The position numbers and the translations under genes are program-made. Positions 48,890-58,006 of a stretch of DNA of 64,000 nucleotides are shown here, piece after piece. The notes beneath the pieces were generated by a model. The model was not told where the DNA came from. It searched no databases and saw only the letters and a list, made by a program, of their open reading frames with translations. The DNA comes from JABDMH01 sp964428345 (GTDB lineage: Bacteria; Bacteroidota; Bacteroidia; Chitinophagales; Saprospiraceae), in contig CAYRYD010000001.1 in the NCBI GenBank assembly GCA_964428345.1, forward strand, positions 1-64,000. Reading direction: 5' to 3'. How positions within the stretch are numbered: the stretch's first letter is position 1; each line of letters opens with the position of its first letter.

Positions 48890-50656
48890 TCACTCCACAA
48901 CCCGCGAAGCATTGCGAATCTTACTGACCTGCAAGGCGTTTACAGGGGCAGCTTTATTGCCAAAATTTGTCCTGATGTAGGTCAATATCGAGGCAATCGC
49001 ATGATCATCCAGGTGGTTGTTGGGAGGCATCAGACCATTATAGGATTTTCCATTGACCATAATATCGCCCTGCACCCCATTAAGGACGATGTCAATGAGG
49101 CGATCCGCGTCTCCGGTCACCCAGTCCGCTCCGGCAAGCGGAGGAAAGAGATTGTTGTCACCTCGTCCGTTGCGCTGATGACAGGCAGCACAATAGGTAT
49201 TGTACAAGATGCTTCCACTCAGTTCATCACCATGGCCTAAATTATCCAGCATCTCATCCGGGGTCTTGATGTAAGACCTGGATTTTCGTTCCTCCATGGA
49301 CGCCAGTTCAGCCTCTCCGAATCGATCTTTATCACCTTTGTACATCACCCGCCAGATTTTTCCCTGATTCGATTCGATGATATACAGTGAACCATCGGGA
49401 CCAATAGCCAAACCCATCGGCCGGTAAACCGCATCGCTGGTATTCACCACGGTGTCGATTCCGGTAAAACCATCGGCAAAAACTTCCCAACGGCCATTTG
49501 ATTTTCCATTTTCCAGCGGCAAAAAACAAACGATGTATCCGGCCTGCGGATAGGGAGACCGGTCCGTCGATCCATGAAAGGCAATGAAGACACCGTGCTT
49601 ATACCGCTCCGGAAATTGATTTCCCTGGTAAAACAGGACATCCATCGGAGCCCAGTGCCCGGGAAAACCAAAGACAGGTTCGTCAAATTCACCGGCCCGG
49701 CCGATGATCTTGCCATCACCTCCGTAACCCGGTTGTAAGACATTTTTTTGCAGCATGTGGTCATAATACGCATATGGCCAACCGAAATTTGATCCTTCCG
49801 TCACTCTCATCAGTGTCTCCGAGGGAAGAACGGCTGCCTGCCAGGCCGTGAAAAGGTCGGGATAGATCGTATGAAAATTGTCAATCCCGTTACCTACCGC
49901 ATAGAGACTTTCGTCCATGGGATTCCATTGCATGCCCACCACACTGCGTATACCGGTTGCAAATTGCACTCCGTCTCTGATGGTCAGACCGGTTTTGGTG
50001 GCATCAAATTTCCAGATTCCGGCATGATCGATCAGCTCCGGGCAGGGATCCAGTCCTTTACCACCGGGAATCCCCACCGGTCCAAATTTTGTTATATCCT
50101 GACAGGCATCCGAGGGAGATCCAAAAGGAACATACATGTTTCCCCGGTTGTCAAAAGCCAGTGGTTTTGTGGTGTGCCAGTTCTTGACAACATTCTCATC
50201 GATATCGGTCAGCACCACTTCCGTCACAGTTTCGGGCACCAGTTCTCCAGGTGTCAAGCGATTTCTTAAAACCCGTCTCACCGTACTGGTATAGAGATAT
50301 CCATTGTGGATGGTCACACCCACGGCCGAGCGACCTTCATCGATATAATCACCAAAATAAACGATGCTGTCTGCCCTGCCATCCTGATCCAAATCACGGA
50401 GACCAACGGTTCCTCCCGCTCCCTTCATCGCGTCATTATAACTCAGTTTGACATAGATATCTCCGTTGTCATTGACTGCCAGATGCCTGGCCCTCCCAAT
50501 ACTGTCGACCACCACCAGCGCTTCAAAATTTCCGGGAAGAAAGAGTCCCCCATTGTCCGGATCACCCGGTGGCCGTTCGAGGGGTTTGTCACAATGAATG
50601 GTGACCAAGACGAGAGATACGCAAAGAAAAATGCCTGGTAAATGTGACTTATGCAT
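48890..50656 (-). CDS. PQQ-type sugar dehydrogenase with C-terminal cytochrome c domain
   Basis: 588 residues. The N-terminal signal ends in a Cys (CVSLVLVTIHC), suggesting a lipoprotein. About residues 40-460 form a six-bladed propeller of the soluble glucose/sorbosone dehydrogenase type (DLDQDGRADSIVYFGDYIDE, GSNFGWPYAYYDHML, MGLAIGPDGSLYIIE). A class I cytochrome c domain follows with heme site CAACH in NTYCAACHQRNGRGD and axial Met in YNGLMPPNNHL. It should oxidise a sugar or alcohol in the periplasm and pass electrons to the respiratory chain. It stands alone on the minus strand. The substrate is not predictable. Confidence 0.87.
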   Translation of the reverse strand: MHKSHLPGIFLCVSLVLVTIHCDKPLERPPGDPDNGGLFLPGNFEALVVVDSIGRARHLAVNDNGDIYVKLSYNDAMKGAGGTVGLRDLDQDGRADSIVYFGDYIDEGRSAVGVTIHNGYLYTSTVRRVLRNRLTPGELVPETVTEVVLTDIDENVVKNWHTTKPLAFDNRGNMYVPFGSPSDACQDITKFGPVGIPGGKGLDPCPELIDHAGIWKFDATKTGLTIRDGVQFATGIRSVVGMQWNPMDESLYAVGNGIDNFHTIYPDLFTAWQAAVLPSETLMRVTEGSNFGWPYAYYDHMLQKNVLQPGYGGDGKIIGRAGEFDEPVFGFPGHWAPMDVLFYQGNQFPERYKHGVFIAFHGSTDRSPYPQAGYIVCFLPLENGKSNGRWEVFADGFTGIDTVVNTSDAVYRPMGLAIGPDGSLYIIESNQGKIWRVMYKGDKDRFGEAELASMEERKSRSYIKTPDEMLDNLGHGDELSGSILYNTYCAACHQRNGRGDNNLFPPLAGADWVTGDADRLIDIVLNGVQGDIMVNGKSYNGLMPPNNHLDDHAIASILTYIRTNFGNKAAPVNALQVSKIRNASRVVE

Positions 50657-50884
50657 AGATCATGATTATTACGGATATTCATCAGCACCAGTGATGGAAT
50701 GGGAAGAAAAAATTATCTCGGTAAAGATAAGTAGTCCCCCTCATTTGACGGGCACTCAAACAGGACCGCATCCTCACCACTTTTACGCTCCCTTAATCAT
50801 GGTAACGTGGCCCGGTGGTTACGCGATCCCCGGGTGTAAGTACCCCTTCAAATTATTTGTACATTTGATAACTGTATTTCATAT

Positions 50885-51433
50885 ATGAAGGAAAGCAGAT
50901 TAATCGGAGGTGCTGTTATTGCTGATGTTTCATTGATAAAACACCAATCCCGTGATGACGATAGGGGCTCATTTGTGGAAGTTTTCCAAACATCCTGGAA
51001 TACCATCATCCAGCCGAAACAATGGAGTATAGTCAAATCCCACCCCCAGGTATTTCGGGGTATGCACTACCACCAGAGGCATGAAGAATATTTCTGCCTG
51101 GTGAAGGGAAGGTGCCTGGTAGGCCTCAAAGATCTGCGACCTGATTCCAAAACCTACCTTACTTCATCACTTTATAAACTTTATGATAGTGATATGGCAT
51201 CGCTGTGTTTTCCACGAGGTGTTTTACATGGCTGGTATTTCTACTGTGAGTCTATTCATTTACAGGCTGTATCGGAATCCTATGCTACCTATGGTGCTGA
51301 TGACAACCATGGCTGTTTGTGGAGTGATCCGGATTTAAACATCAGGTGGCCTTTTAAGAATGCCCGGGTATCACCCCGTGCAGCGAATTTTCCCAGTTTA
51401 AAGGAATTAAAAATCCAATTAAATTTACCATAG
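50885..51433 (+). CDS. dTDP-4-dehydrorhamnose 3,5-epimerase-like cupin
   Basis: 182 residues with the RmlC fold. DDRGSFVEVFQTSWN, then FRGMHYHQRHEEYFCLVKGR (counterpart of the RGLHYQ block holding the catalytic His) and FPRGVLHGWYFYCES follow the family order. The Asp/Tyr partners are less clear, so it may act on a different keto sugar. It is not next to rmlA, rmlB or rmlD genes. It stands as a single gene between divergent and convergent neighbours. It may supply a precursor for the glycan genes elsewhere in the window. Confidence 0.78.
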   Translation: MKESRLIGGAVIADVSLIKHQSRDDDRGSFVEVFQTSWNTIIQPKQWSIVKSHPQVFRGMHYHQRHEEYFCLVKGRCLVGLKDLRPDSKTYLTSSLYKLYDSDMASLCFPRGVLHGWYFYCESIHLQAVSESYATYGADDNHGCLWSDPDLNIRWPFKNARVSPRAANFPSLKELKIQLNLP

Positions 51434-51596
51434 AGGTCATCTGCATCAGAAAATGACGTTGTCGCAGCCGGGGCAGCCCATCATTATCAGGAGAATTCAA
51501 TGGCACAAAAAAAATGACTCATGATATCTGTAAGTTTCACACTTACTCTATGCAGGGAACCTGTCGAAATTCCTATAAATTCTGCTGCTGAGATTT

Positions 51597-52511
51597 TCAG
51601 ACTTTCATTCCGGCCAGTTTTCGCAGTTTTATCACGGCTTTAATGATGCGGATTCCCTCTGCCAGGTTGCTGGCTGGCGGTGCCCCCCCACGAACATAGG
51701 CGAGAAAAGCGTCGAGTTCACGCTCCAGAGGGCTCATCGAATTATCGAAAAATATTTTTTCAATACGGACATCACTGATGATTGAATGTTCATTTCCCAG
51801 ATACATTTCGATATAATCGACCTTTTCATCTTTCAAAATGGCTATTCCTTCTGCACCGTGAACGCGAACCTCCCTGGATTTCTTCCAATGGCGATTGGAC
51901 ACTTCAATATGATAATGCGGTTGTTTACCTAATATGGCCAACATGCTTCTTGCAACACCGTGATATTCTTCTGCGATAGCAAAGCTGGGTTCCGGGAGAT
52001 AACCAAAAAGACAATCAGCAATGGTAAGATCATGCGGTACCAAATTCCAGATCGAATCAACATCCTGCCTGGGACTTGTCCAATTCAGTCGCAGCGATCT
52101 GGCTGATTTGATTGTTCCCAACTGACCATCCTTAATGACTTCGGCCAATAGCTGAATACCGGGATGGTACTTCCAGATATGCATGACATAAATATTTCCC
52201 TGGTCAAGATTTTCAAGGGCATGGGCATCATCCAGGGAGACAACCAATGGCTTTTCGACAAAAACAGGTTGCTCCAATGGATGGAGAATCTCCAGGATAG
52301 CCCTATGTGTGGTAGCGGGTGTTGCAATAATGCAGGCATCTTTTGGCGCCTGAATAAATGCCTTCATCTGATTAAAGAAGCTAATCGATCGCGGTAAGAT
52401 CTTTTCAGTGCCGGGATCTATATCATGCACCATCACCTCCGCCTTAAGTCTGATGAGAGCCTGAATTATCTTCTGGCCCCAAATGCCGCAACCTATCACG
52501 CCGATCCGCAT
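51597..52511 (-). CDS. Gfo/Idh/MocA-family oxidoreductase
   Basis: 304 residues from ATG 52511 (MRIGVIGCGIWGQKIIQAL), where the NAD(P)-binding Rossmann motif begins; upstream Met codons add only a nonconserved tail. CIIATPATTHRAI and PVFVEKPLVVSLDDAHALEN contain the conserved EKP lysine, and WNLVPHDLTIADCLFGYLPE carries the HD pair of the active site. Enzymes of this shape oxidise or reduce nucleotide or free sugars. It is divergent from a GT2 gene and downstream of an RmlC-like cupin, so a sugar-nucleotide role is reasonable but unproven. Confidence 0.85.
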   Translation of the reverse strand: MRIGVIGCGIWGQKIIQALIRLKAEVMVHDIDPGTEKILPRSISFFNQMKAFIQAPKDACIIATPATTHRAILEILHPLEQPVFVEKPLVVSLDDAHALENLDQGNIYVMHIWKYHPGIQLLAEVIKDGQLGTIKSARSLRLNWTSPRQDVDSIWNLVPHDLTIADCLFGYLPEPSFAIAEEYHGVARSMLAILGKQPHYHIEVSNRHWKKSREVRVHGAEGIAILKDEKVDYIEMYLGNEHSIISDVRIEKIFFDNSMSPLERELDAFLAYVRGGAPPASNLAEGIRIIKAVIKLRKLAGMKV

Positions 52512-52720
52512 TAAAAGGAAAAATAGCACTATACTGCCAAAACCAGCCAAAGATTCTCAAAAAAGTTATCGTCGTAGATGCTTTCCTATCCATCTTCCTC
52601 AATTCAATTATCTAACCTGTCCAAAAGCAACTATCCAGATGACTACCAGACTTTCGGAACAGAAATTAGGAACTTAGAATACTTTTATGGAGATTCCCTC
52701 CTGCATTTTACGATACAGCC

Positions 52721-54130
52721 ATGCCCTATGCTTCGGTAATCATACCTGTACATAAGCGGTATTCCACGCTTCCTTTTGCTTTGGAATCGATTCAGCAACA
52801 GAGTATCCGGGACCTGGAAATCATACTGGCGGGAGACGGATGTACGGAGCCGGTACGAAAGATCTGTCAATCTTTTACCGCTTCGGATGCCCGGATCAGG
52901 TTCCTGGATCTTCCAAAAGCACCCTTACGAGGAGTGATAAACCGGGATCTGGCAGTACGGAGTGCAAAATCGGAGCGGATTTTCTACTGTGATGATGACG
53001 ATTTTTTTCTGCCTGACCACATCCGGATTTTAGGTCATGAATTGAAATCCTGTGATCTGATCGATACCCCTCCTGCCTCCCTTTGTCCGGAAGGACATGT
53101 CGTACTCGGTTTACATAACTCCGGACACCCGACGCAGAAAAAAATGCTGCGAGAAGAACGATTTAAAGGGGTATTTGACACCCATCTGGCTCACCGGAAA
53201 GAAGTATATATGTCCAATGCCTCTGCCTGGTTAAATGCCCATGATCACCGGGTCGTTCTGCATATGCTGAAGACTTTCGCCAACAATCCTTCGATTACCT
53301 GGAAAACTATCAATAGAATTACCGCACTGTCACTGCACGGAGCACGTCGTTGTTGCATGTCCAGTGAGGATCGCAGATCAGAAATGAAGTATTGGTCATC
53401 AAATATAACTTCAACCCTGGAGGAAACCGTGCGCAGAAATGGGCAATACAGTTGGCATTTCCTGCGGATGTTATGGGCACTTGCAGGAGAAACTGAAGCC
53501 GACCAGAAAAGCTTTCTTTCATCCCTGGGTATCCAATCACTGGCTCATAGCGGGAAAGATTTGACCTATAATTTAAATATTGACATTCAGATACCCAAAC
53601 GGCAGGAAAAGTTGTTGATGGCTGCGCTGGCTATGGGACAGGGTCAACGGTGTGAACTGGGGAGCCTCTCCATTCTGGTTGATGAATTATTGGATCCCTT
53701 ACTGGGTCCGCAATTCCCTTCGGCTGATCTGATCAGAAGACTACGGTTCCTGTATAGTAATGATGAAATCGAACTGGCCCTATCCAATACCCAAATGCGG
53801 CCTGCGAGACATTTGGCTGAATTTCACCTAAAATTACAGTCGGGAACATACCAGGATAAAGACATCCGTTTTATCCGGAAAAAGGCCGGTGAAGTCCCCT
53901 CCTACGACCGGTTCTTCTTCGGACTGGAAATTCTGGTAGGCTTGTTCCATCAGAAACTCAGTCATCAAGCCTGGAACTGGAGCAACGAGATACTGGATTG
54001 GAGACCTGAATCTAAATTCGAACTGCAATTTTGGAAAATTCGCCAGAATCTGGCAGAAATCCTTCACTATGAGCGTGCAGTGCAGGAAGCCATTGATAAC
54101 ATCCAGTGGTGCTCCGTAAATCCAGACTAA
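52721..54130 (+). CDS. Family 2 glycosyltransferase with long C-terminal helical region
   Basis: 469 residues. YASVIIPVHKRYSTLPFALE and LEIILAGDGCTEPVRKICQS define the GT2 nucleotide-binding strand, and RIFYCDDDDFFLPDHIRILG is the DxD region. After about residue 200 the protein is mainly helical with no recognised domain (FLRMLWALAGETEADQKSFL, RRLRFLYSNDEIELALSN), which may be a substrate-recognition or interaction part. It stands alone on the plus strand. Donor and acceptor are unknown. Confidence 0.8.
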   Translation: MPYASVIIPVHKRYSTLPFALESIQQQSIRDLEIILAGDGCTEPVRKICQSFTASDARIRFLDLPKAPLRGVINRDLAVRSAKSERIFYCDDDDFFLPDHIRILGHELKSCDLIDTPPASLCPEGHVVLGLHNSGHPTQKKMLREERFKGVFDTHLAHRKEVYMSNASAWLNAHDHRVVLHMLKTFANNPSITWKTINRITALSLHGARRCCMSSEDRRSEMKYWSSNITSTLEETVRRNGQYSWHFLRMLWALAGETEADQKSFLSSLGIQSLAHSGKDLTYNLNIDIQIPKRQEKLLMAALAMGQGQRCELGSLSILVDELLDPLLGPQFPSADLIRRLRFLYSNDEIELALSNTQMRPARHLAEFHLKLQSGTYQDKDIRFIRKKAGEVPSYDRFFFGLEILVGLFHQKLSHQAWNWSNEILDWRPESKFELQFWKIRQNLAEILHYERAVQEAIDNIQWCSVNPD

Positions 54131-54158
54131 CAGTACGAAGTAACCTGGTATCTTGACA

Positions 54159-54806
54159 CTAGTTAACCGCAAAGCAGTAAAACAGTCCATTGCCTCCGGT
54201 GGCCTGCAGATTAGCCTGACTGCATCCTCTGGATCCATGGGCTGAGTTCCAGGAAGTGGGATTTTCACCTCCTCCCTGCCGGTCGTGATGCCCAACCTGG
54301 GCACTACCTTCTTCTCCGCTGCTGGTCCAATTGCCGCAGGTATGGTCACCGTCGGTCGTGAAAGCGGTGCCATCGAGTTGTGATCCGGTAAGAATGTCGT
54401 GCATATTGGGGCTGTCTCCCCGGCCATTAATCATTTGTCCTTTTTCACTGAGCGAGATTTCCTTGCCCAGTTTGCTGTTTTCACTGTGCAGATCAGTTAC
54501 ATCCATGGCTGCCAGTGCTCCTTTGGCGTTGTACCATGGTCCGGAGCCGATGCGATCCCTCGCATTCACCGCGGGTTTACCATTCATGGCGCTGGTGCTC
54601 AGGTAAGCTCTCCAGGTCCGGTCTCCTGCTCCGGCCGCTTGCGCCAATTGCTGACAATGCCGGTCGGCACCTTCCAGTCCTCCAAGATCGGCACCGTTTC
54701 CGGGTCCGGCGCTGGTGATGAAGAAACTCATTTGATTTTCCTGAGCATTCGCGATGGTTAATGTCAGCGCGACAAGTGCCGTTGTAAGGATCGATTGTAG
54801 GCTCAT
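54159..54806 (-). CDS. Secreted DUF1554-like protein
   Basis: 215 residues with signal LQSILTTALVALTLTIANAQ. MSFFITSAGPGNGADLGGLE, then GADRHCQQLAQAAGAGDRTW and RAYLSTSAMNGKPAVNARDR match the N-terminal block of DUF1554-type lectin-like proteins; four Cys (HCQQ, HTCGNW, RGCSQ, FYCFAV) probably form two disulfides. The family is exported and of unknown function, found in Leptospira, Bacteroidota and others. It is convergent with the GT2 gene. Confidence 0.75.
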   Translation of the reverse strand: MSLQSILTTALVALTLTIANAQENQMSFFITSAGPGNGADLGGLEGADRHCQQLAQAAGAGDRTWRAYLSTSAMNGKPAVNARDRIGSGPWYNAKGALAAMDVTDLHSENSKLGKEISLSEKGQMINGRGDSPNMHDILTGSQLDGTAFTTDGDHTCGNWTSSGEEGSAQVGHHDRQGGGENPTSWNSAHGSRGCSQANLQATGGNGLFYCFAVN

Positions 54807-54988
54807 TATTGAATGGATATTTATAGTTCACATGTTTTCCAGGAAAAAAGATAGCTATTTTTTGGCAGAGAATCCAGAAATCTTCCCTCTCTGGTGTGAA
54901 ACCCATATGCCGCATAAACCCAAAATACTGTCAGCAGGTATTCTAATGGATCAAATAGACGAGAGAAACATCGCTGCAAACTATTATT

Positions 54989-55038
54989 CAATTATTCTAT
55001 TGAATAATTGAAATTTTGATTAATTCCCTCTAACTTTG
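54989..55038 (+). promoter_or_regulatory. Promoter and operator of the ArsR-rhodanese operon
   Basis: TTG at 55008-55010 and taactttg at 55031-55038 are 20 bp apart, a good Bacteroidota promoter. The perfect palindrome caattattc-tatt-gaataattg (54989-55010) covers the -33 box. The regulator encoded right after it is an ArsR type, so this is its likely operator. Confidence 0.72.
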
Positions 55039-55054
55039 CTCCAACTTGCTTACA

Positions 55055-55696
55055 ATGAACAAAAGAGCCTATAAGGACAGCGCTTATCAGGAGATCTCCC
55101 GGATTGCCAGAGCCTTATCCAGCCCGAACCGGCTGGAGATCATTGACTTTATTGCCAATGGTGCCAAATGCGTGGAAGACATTGCGCTCCAGACGGGCAT
55201 CAGCATTGCCAATGCTTCCCAACACCTGCAGACTTTAAAAAAGGAAAGGCTGGTGAAAGCAGAGAAAAAGGGAGTTCAAGTTTATTACACACTGGCTTCC
55301 CGGGAGGTCTACCTGGCCTGGAAAAGTCTGCGGGATCTGACGCTCTCCCTTTCCCCCTACCTGCGGGAAGCGATGAAGGAAAACCGGATTCATCATGATT
55401 ATCAGATGCCCGTGACGCTCCATGAATTCAAGGACCGACCTGATGTTTTTCTGATTGATGTCCGGCCAAAAGATGAATACGATAAAGGACACCTCCCGGA
55501 CGCCATTTCGGTTCCCCTTAGCGAACTTGCGGTACGCCTTGGAGAGATCCCGAAAGAAAAGCTCATCATCGCTTATTGCCGGGGAATGTTCTGCTCGATT
55601 GCCGATGATGCCGTAAAATTACTCCACATCCAGGGATACAATGCCCGAAAAATCGAAGAAAGTGTCCTGGATTACGAACTGACAGTTACACCATAA
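55055..55696 (+). CDS. ArsR-type regulator fused to a rhodanese domain
   Basis: 213 residues from ATG 55055 (MNKRAYKDSAYQEISRIA), 17 bp after the -7 box. Residues ~10-95 form the ArsR winged helix (CVEDIALQTGISIANASQHL as the recognition helix region), and ~110-210 a rhodanese domain (FLIDVRPKDEYDKGHLPDAI) with the active Cys in IIAYCRGMFCS. The fusion is thought to sense sulfur or redox signals through the persulfide-forming Cys. It heads an operon with a methyltransferase and an MFS transporter (spacing 3 and 16 bp) and probably represses it. Confidence 0.92.
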   Translation: MNKRAYKDSAYQEISRIARALSSPNRLEIIDFIANGAKCVEDIALQTGISIANASQHLQTLKKERLVKAEKKGVQVYYTLASREVYLAWKSLRDLTLSLSPYLREAMKENRIHHDYQMPVTLHEFKDRPDVFLIDVRPKDEYDKGHLPDAISVPLSELAVRLGEIPKEKLIIAYCRGMFCSIADDAVKLLHIQGYNARKIEESVLDYELTVTP

Positions 55697-55699
55697 AAA

Positions 55700-56425
55700 A
55701 TGAATCTGTCTGCAAAGAATCAGGATATCAAGACAATCCGGAACACTGACAATCCTCAGGCCGGTGCCGGAATCGATCAACCACATTGGGACCGAATCTA
55801 CAATACCAGGGATGTTGATCAACTGGGTTGGCATGAGCCGGTTCCCGAACCTTCCCTACGGCTGATCCAATCCTGTGCCTTGGATAAAAGTTCAGTCATA
55901 CTCAATGTCGGAGCTGGTGCTACTACCCTGGTGGATGAATTACTGCGATTAGGATACAAGCAGATCATTGCCAATGATATCAGTCCGGTTGCCCTTGAAA
56001 AATTAAAACAGCGGCTGGGAAAGCAACAGGATAAAGTAAAATGGGTCATTGATGATCTTCTGCACCCTTCCGAATTAACCGGCATCGGACCGGTCGATCT
56101 GTGGCACGACCGGGCAGTGTTGCATTTTTTCACCAACCCGGCCGAACAAGAACAATATTTCGGTTTGCTGAAAAAATTGGTCGCATCTCCGGGTTTTGTC
56201 ATCCTGGCTACCTTTCGTACCAAAGGAGCCACCACTTGCAGTGGATTGCCCGTACTCGGGTATGATGCACCAGGTCTGGAGATGAAACTGGGTAGCGATT
56301 TTGAAATATTGGAAGCCTTCGACCACACGTACATCATGCCTTCCGGTGATTCGCGAAAATACATCTATGCTTTGTTCAAAAGAATCAGGAAAACAGACGG
56401 ATTAATACCATTTTACTTAATCTGA
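55700..56425 (+). CDS. Class I SAM-dependent methyltransferase
   Basis: 241 residues. HWDRIYNTRDVDQLGWHEPV is a substrate-side N-terminal motif typical of small-molecule methyltransferases of this group; ILNVGAGATTLVDELLRLGY is motif I binding SAM, IANDISPVALEKLKQRL the acidic loop, and GPVDLWHDRAVLHFFTNPAE motif IV. There is no Cys cluster of the ArsM type, so arsenite methylation is not supported. Genomic coupling to an ArsR-rhodanese sensor and an exporter suggests methylation of a thiol, sulfide or metalloid-like toxic compound. Confidence 0.85.
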   Translation: MNLSAKNQDIKTIRNTDNPQAGAGIDQPHWDRIYNTRDVDQLGWHEPVPEPSLRLIQSCALDKSSVILNVGAGATTLVDELLRLGYKQIIANDISPVALEKLKQRLGKQQDKVKWVIDDLLHPSELTGIGPVDLWHDRAVLHFFTNPAEQEQYFGLLKKLVASPGFVILATFRTKGATTCSGLPVLGYDAPGLEMKLGSDFEILEAFDHTYIMPSGDSRKYIYALFKRIRKTDGLIPFYLI

Positions 56426-56441
56426 CAACCGGGACAGGATC

Positions 56442-57728
56442 ATGAGCAATGTCAAACTCGGACTAAAGGAAAACTGGAGGCAATTTACCATCCTGGTGAT
56501 CATTAATGCTTTTGTCGGTGGTATGGTCGGCCTGGAGAGGACCATTCTTCCTGAGATCGCTGAAGTAGATTTTGGTATTGCGGCCCGAACCGCGATCCTA
56601 TCCTTTATCGTTGTTTTCGGTGTAGTTAAAGCAGTAACCAACTATTATACCGGCACCCTGGCGAATCAATTTGGCAGAAAGAACCTCTTGACCCTGGGTT
56701 GGTTATTTGCCATCCCCATTCCTTTCATTCTCATCTACGCGCAAAACTGGAACTGGGTCCTTTTTGCCAACCTGTTGCTGGGTATCAACCAGGGATTGAC
56801 CTGGTCGAGTACCATTGTCATGAAGATCGACCTGGTGGGCGAAAAGAACCGGGGGCTGGCCATGGGTCTAAATGAATCCGCCGGCTACCTGGCTGTCGGT
56901 GGTGTGGCTTTCCTGACTGGGTACCTGGCCTCTGAGTATGGCCTGCGACCTTATCCCTTTTATCTGGGCATCGCCTTTGCATTCACAGGATTGCTGACCA
57001 GTTGGCTGCTTGTCAAAGACACTGTGCATCATGTTGAAGCCGAGACGTCGACCAGCAAATTGCCAAAACTCAGGAATATCTTCCTGGAAACTACCTGGAA
57101 GCACATAAATCTCGGATCGATTACCCAGGCCGGTCTGGTCAATAATCTCAACGATGGAATGGTCTGGGGTTTATTGCCGATTTTGTTGAGTATGAAAAAT
57201 TTCAATCTGGAACAAATTGGAAAAATTGTCGCACTGTATCCGGTCGTCTGGGGATTGGGCCAGTTATTTACAGGAAAAATGGCCGATCATTTCAATAAGA
57301 AGAATATGCTATTCGGAGGCATACTGCTGCAGGGCCTTGCCTTGTTATTGATGGTCTACGCTTCCACCTTTCTCCATTTTGTTGTTCTTTCGCTGGTGCT
57401 GGGCATCGGTACAGCGATTGTGTATCCTACATTCCTGGCTGCCATGGCAGATTACACCCATCCAATCCAGCGAGCGGAAAGCATCGGAGTTTTTCGCCTT
57501 TGGCGTGACCTGGGTTATGCCATCGGTGCTTTGTTGACCGGGATCCTGGCCGATTACCTGGGCATCTATTGGGCGGTTGGTGCCATCGGATTTTTAACCC
57601 TGCTGTCAGCCATCGTTATTCTGGTCAGAATGCAATCCGGCATGCCTGGGTCTACTGAAGGAAATAACAACAATTCCATAAAGAATCGCCCAATTGCCAA
57701 AAATCCTCAAAGGGAGACTGTTTTGTAA
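56442..57728 (+). CDS. MFS transporter
   Basis: 428 residues with twelve predicted helices. FVGGMVGLERTILPEIAEVD in helix 1, GTLANQFGRKNLLTLGWLFA after helix 2 (the MFS motif A loop DxxGRR-like) and TGKMADHFNKKNMLFGGILL in the second half show the duplicated MFS plan. It starts 16 bp after the methyltransferase, third in the ArsR-rhodanese operon. It probably exports the compound or its methylated product from the cytosol. The 3' tail is rich in Asn and basic residues. Confidence 0.88.
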   Translation: MSNVKLGLKENWRQFTILVIINAFVGGMVGLERTILPEIAEVDFGIAARTAILSFIVVFGVVKAVTNYYTGTLANQFGRKNLLTLGWLFAIPIPFILIYAQNWNWVLFANLLLGINQGLTWSSTIVMKIDLVGEKNRGLAMGLNESAGYLAVGGVAFLTGYLASEYGLRPYPFYLGIAFAFTGLLTSWLLVKDTVHHVEAETSTSKLPKLRNIFLETTWKHINLGSITQAGLVNNLNDGMVWGLLPILLSMKNFNLEQIGKIVALYPVVWGLGQLFTGKMADHFNKKNMLFGGILLQGLALLLMVYASTFLHFVVLSLVLGIGTAIVYPTFLAAMADYTHPIQRAESIGVFRLWRDLGYAIGALLTGILADYLGIYWAVGAIGFLTLLSAIVILVRMQSGMPGSTEGNNNNSIKNRPIAKNPQRETVL

Positions 57729-57821
57729 CCACATCTGGGAAGAGGCAAGCAGATCTTCTGTGAAGGATTCCAAAACTTCCTGGTCAGGTGTCGTTCGAAA
57801 GATCAAAACGATATACAACCC

Positions 57822-57879
57822 AAGGGGTTATAACCCCTTTGAACCCAACAGATACGGCCAAGGGGTCATGACCACTTGG
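57822..57879. repeat. Pair of small palindromes after the MFS gene
   Basis: aaggggttataacccctt at 57822-57839 is a perfect 18-bp palindrome; a related one, ccaaggggtcatgaccactt, begins at 57858. They may terminate the MFS operon or be copies of a dispersed palindromic family. No T-tract follows either. Confidence 0.6.
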
Positions 57880-58006
57880 AAACAGTTTAAACAATTCAAC
57901 AATTACCATTAAACCCGTGAAGTCCGGGTTGGTTGCCTCCGTTATTTTTTGGATATTGGCAACGAGCTTTAAACAAGCTTTCATTAATCAATCACAATGT
58001 ATCATA

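Noticed and set aside
55700..56425. Arsenite methyltransferase (ArsM)
   Set aside because: Next to an ArsR gene, but the conserved cysteines of ArsM are absent.
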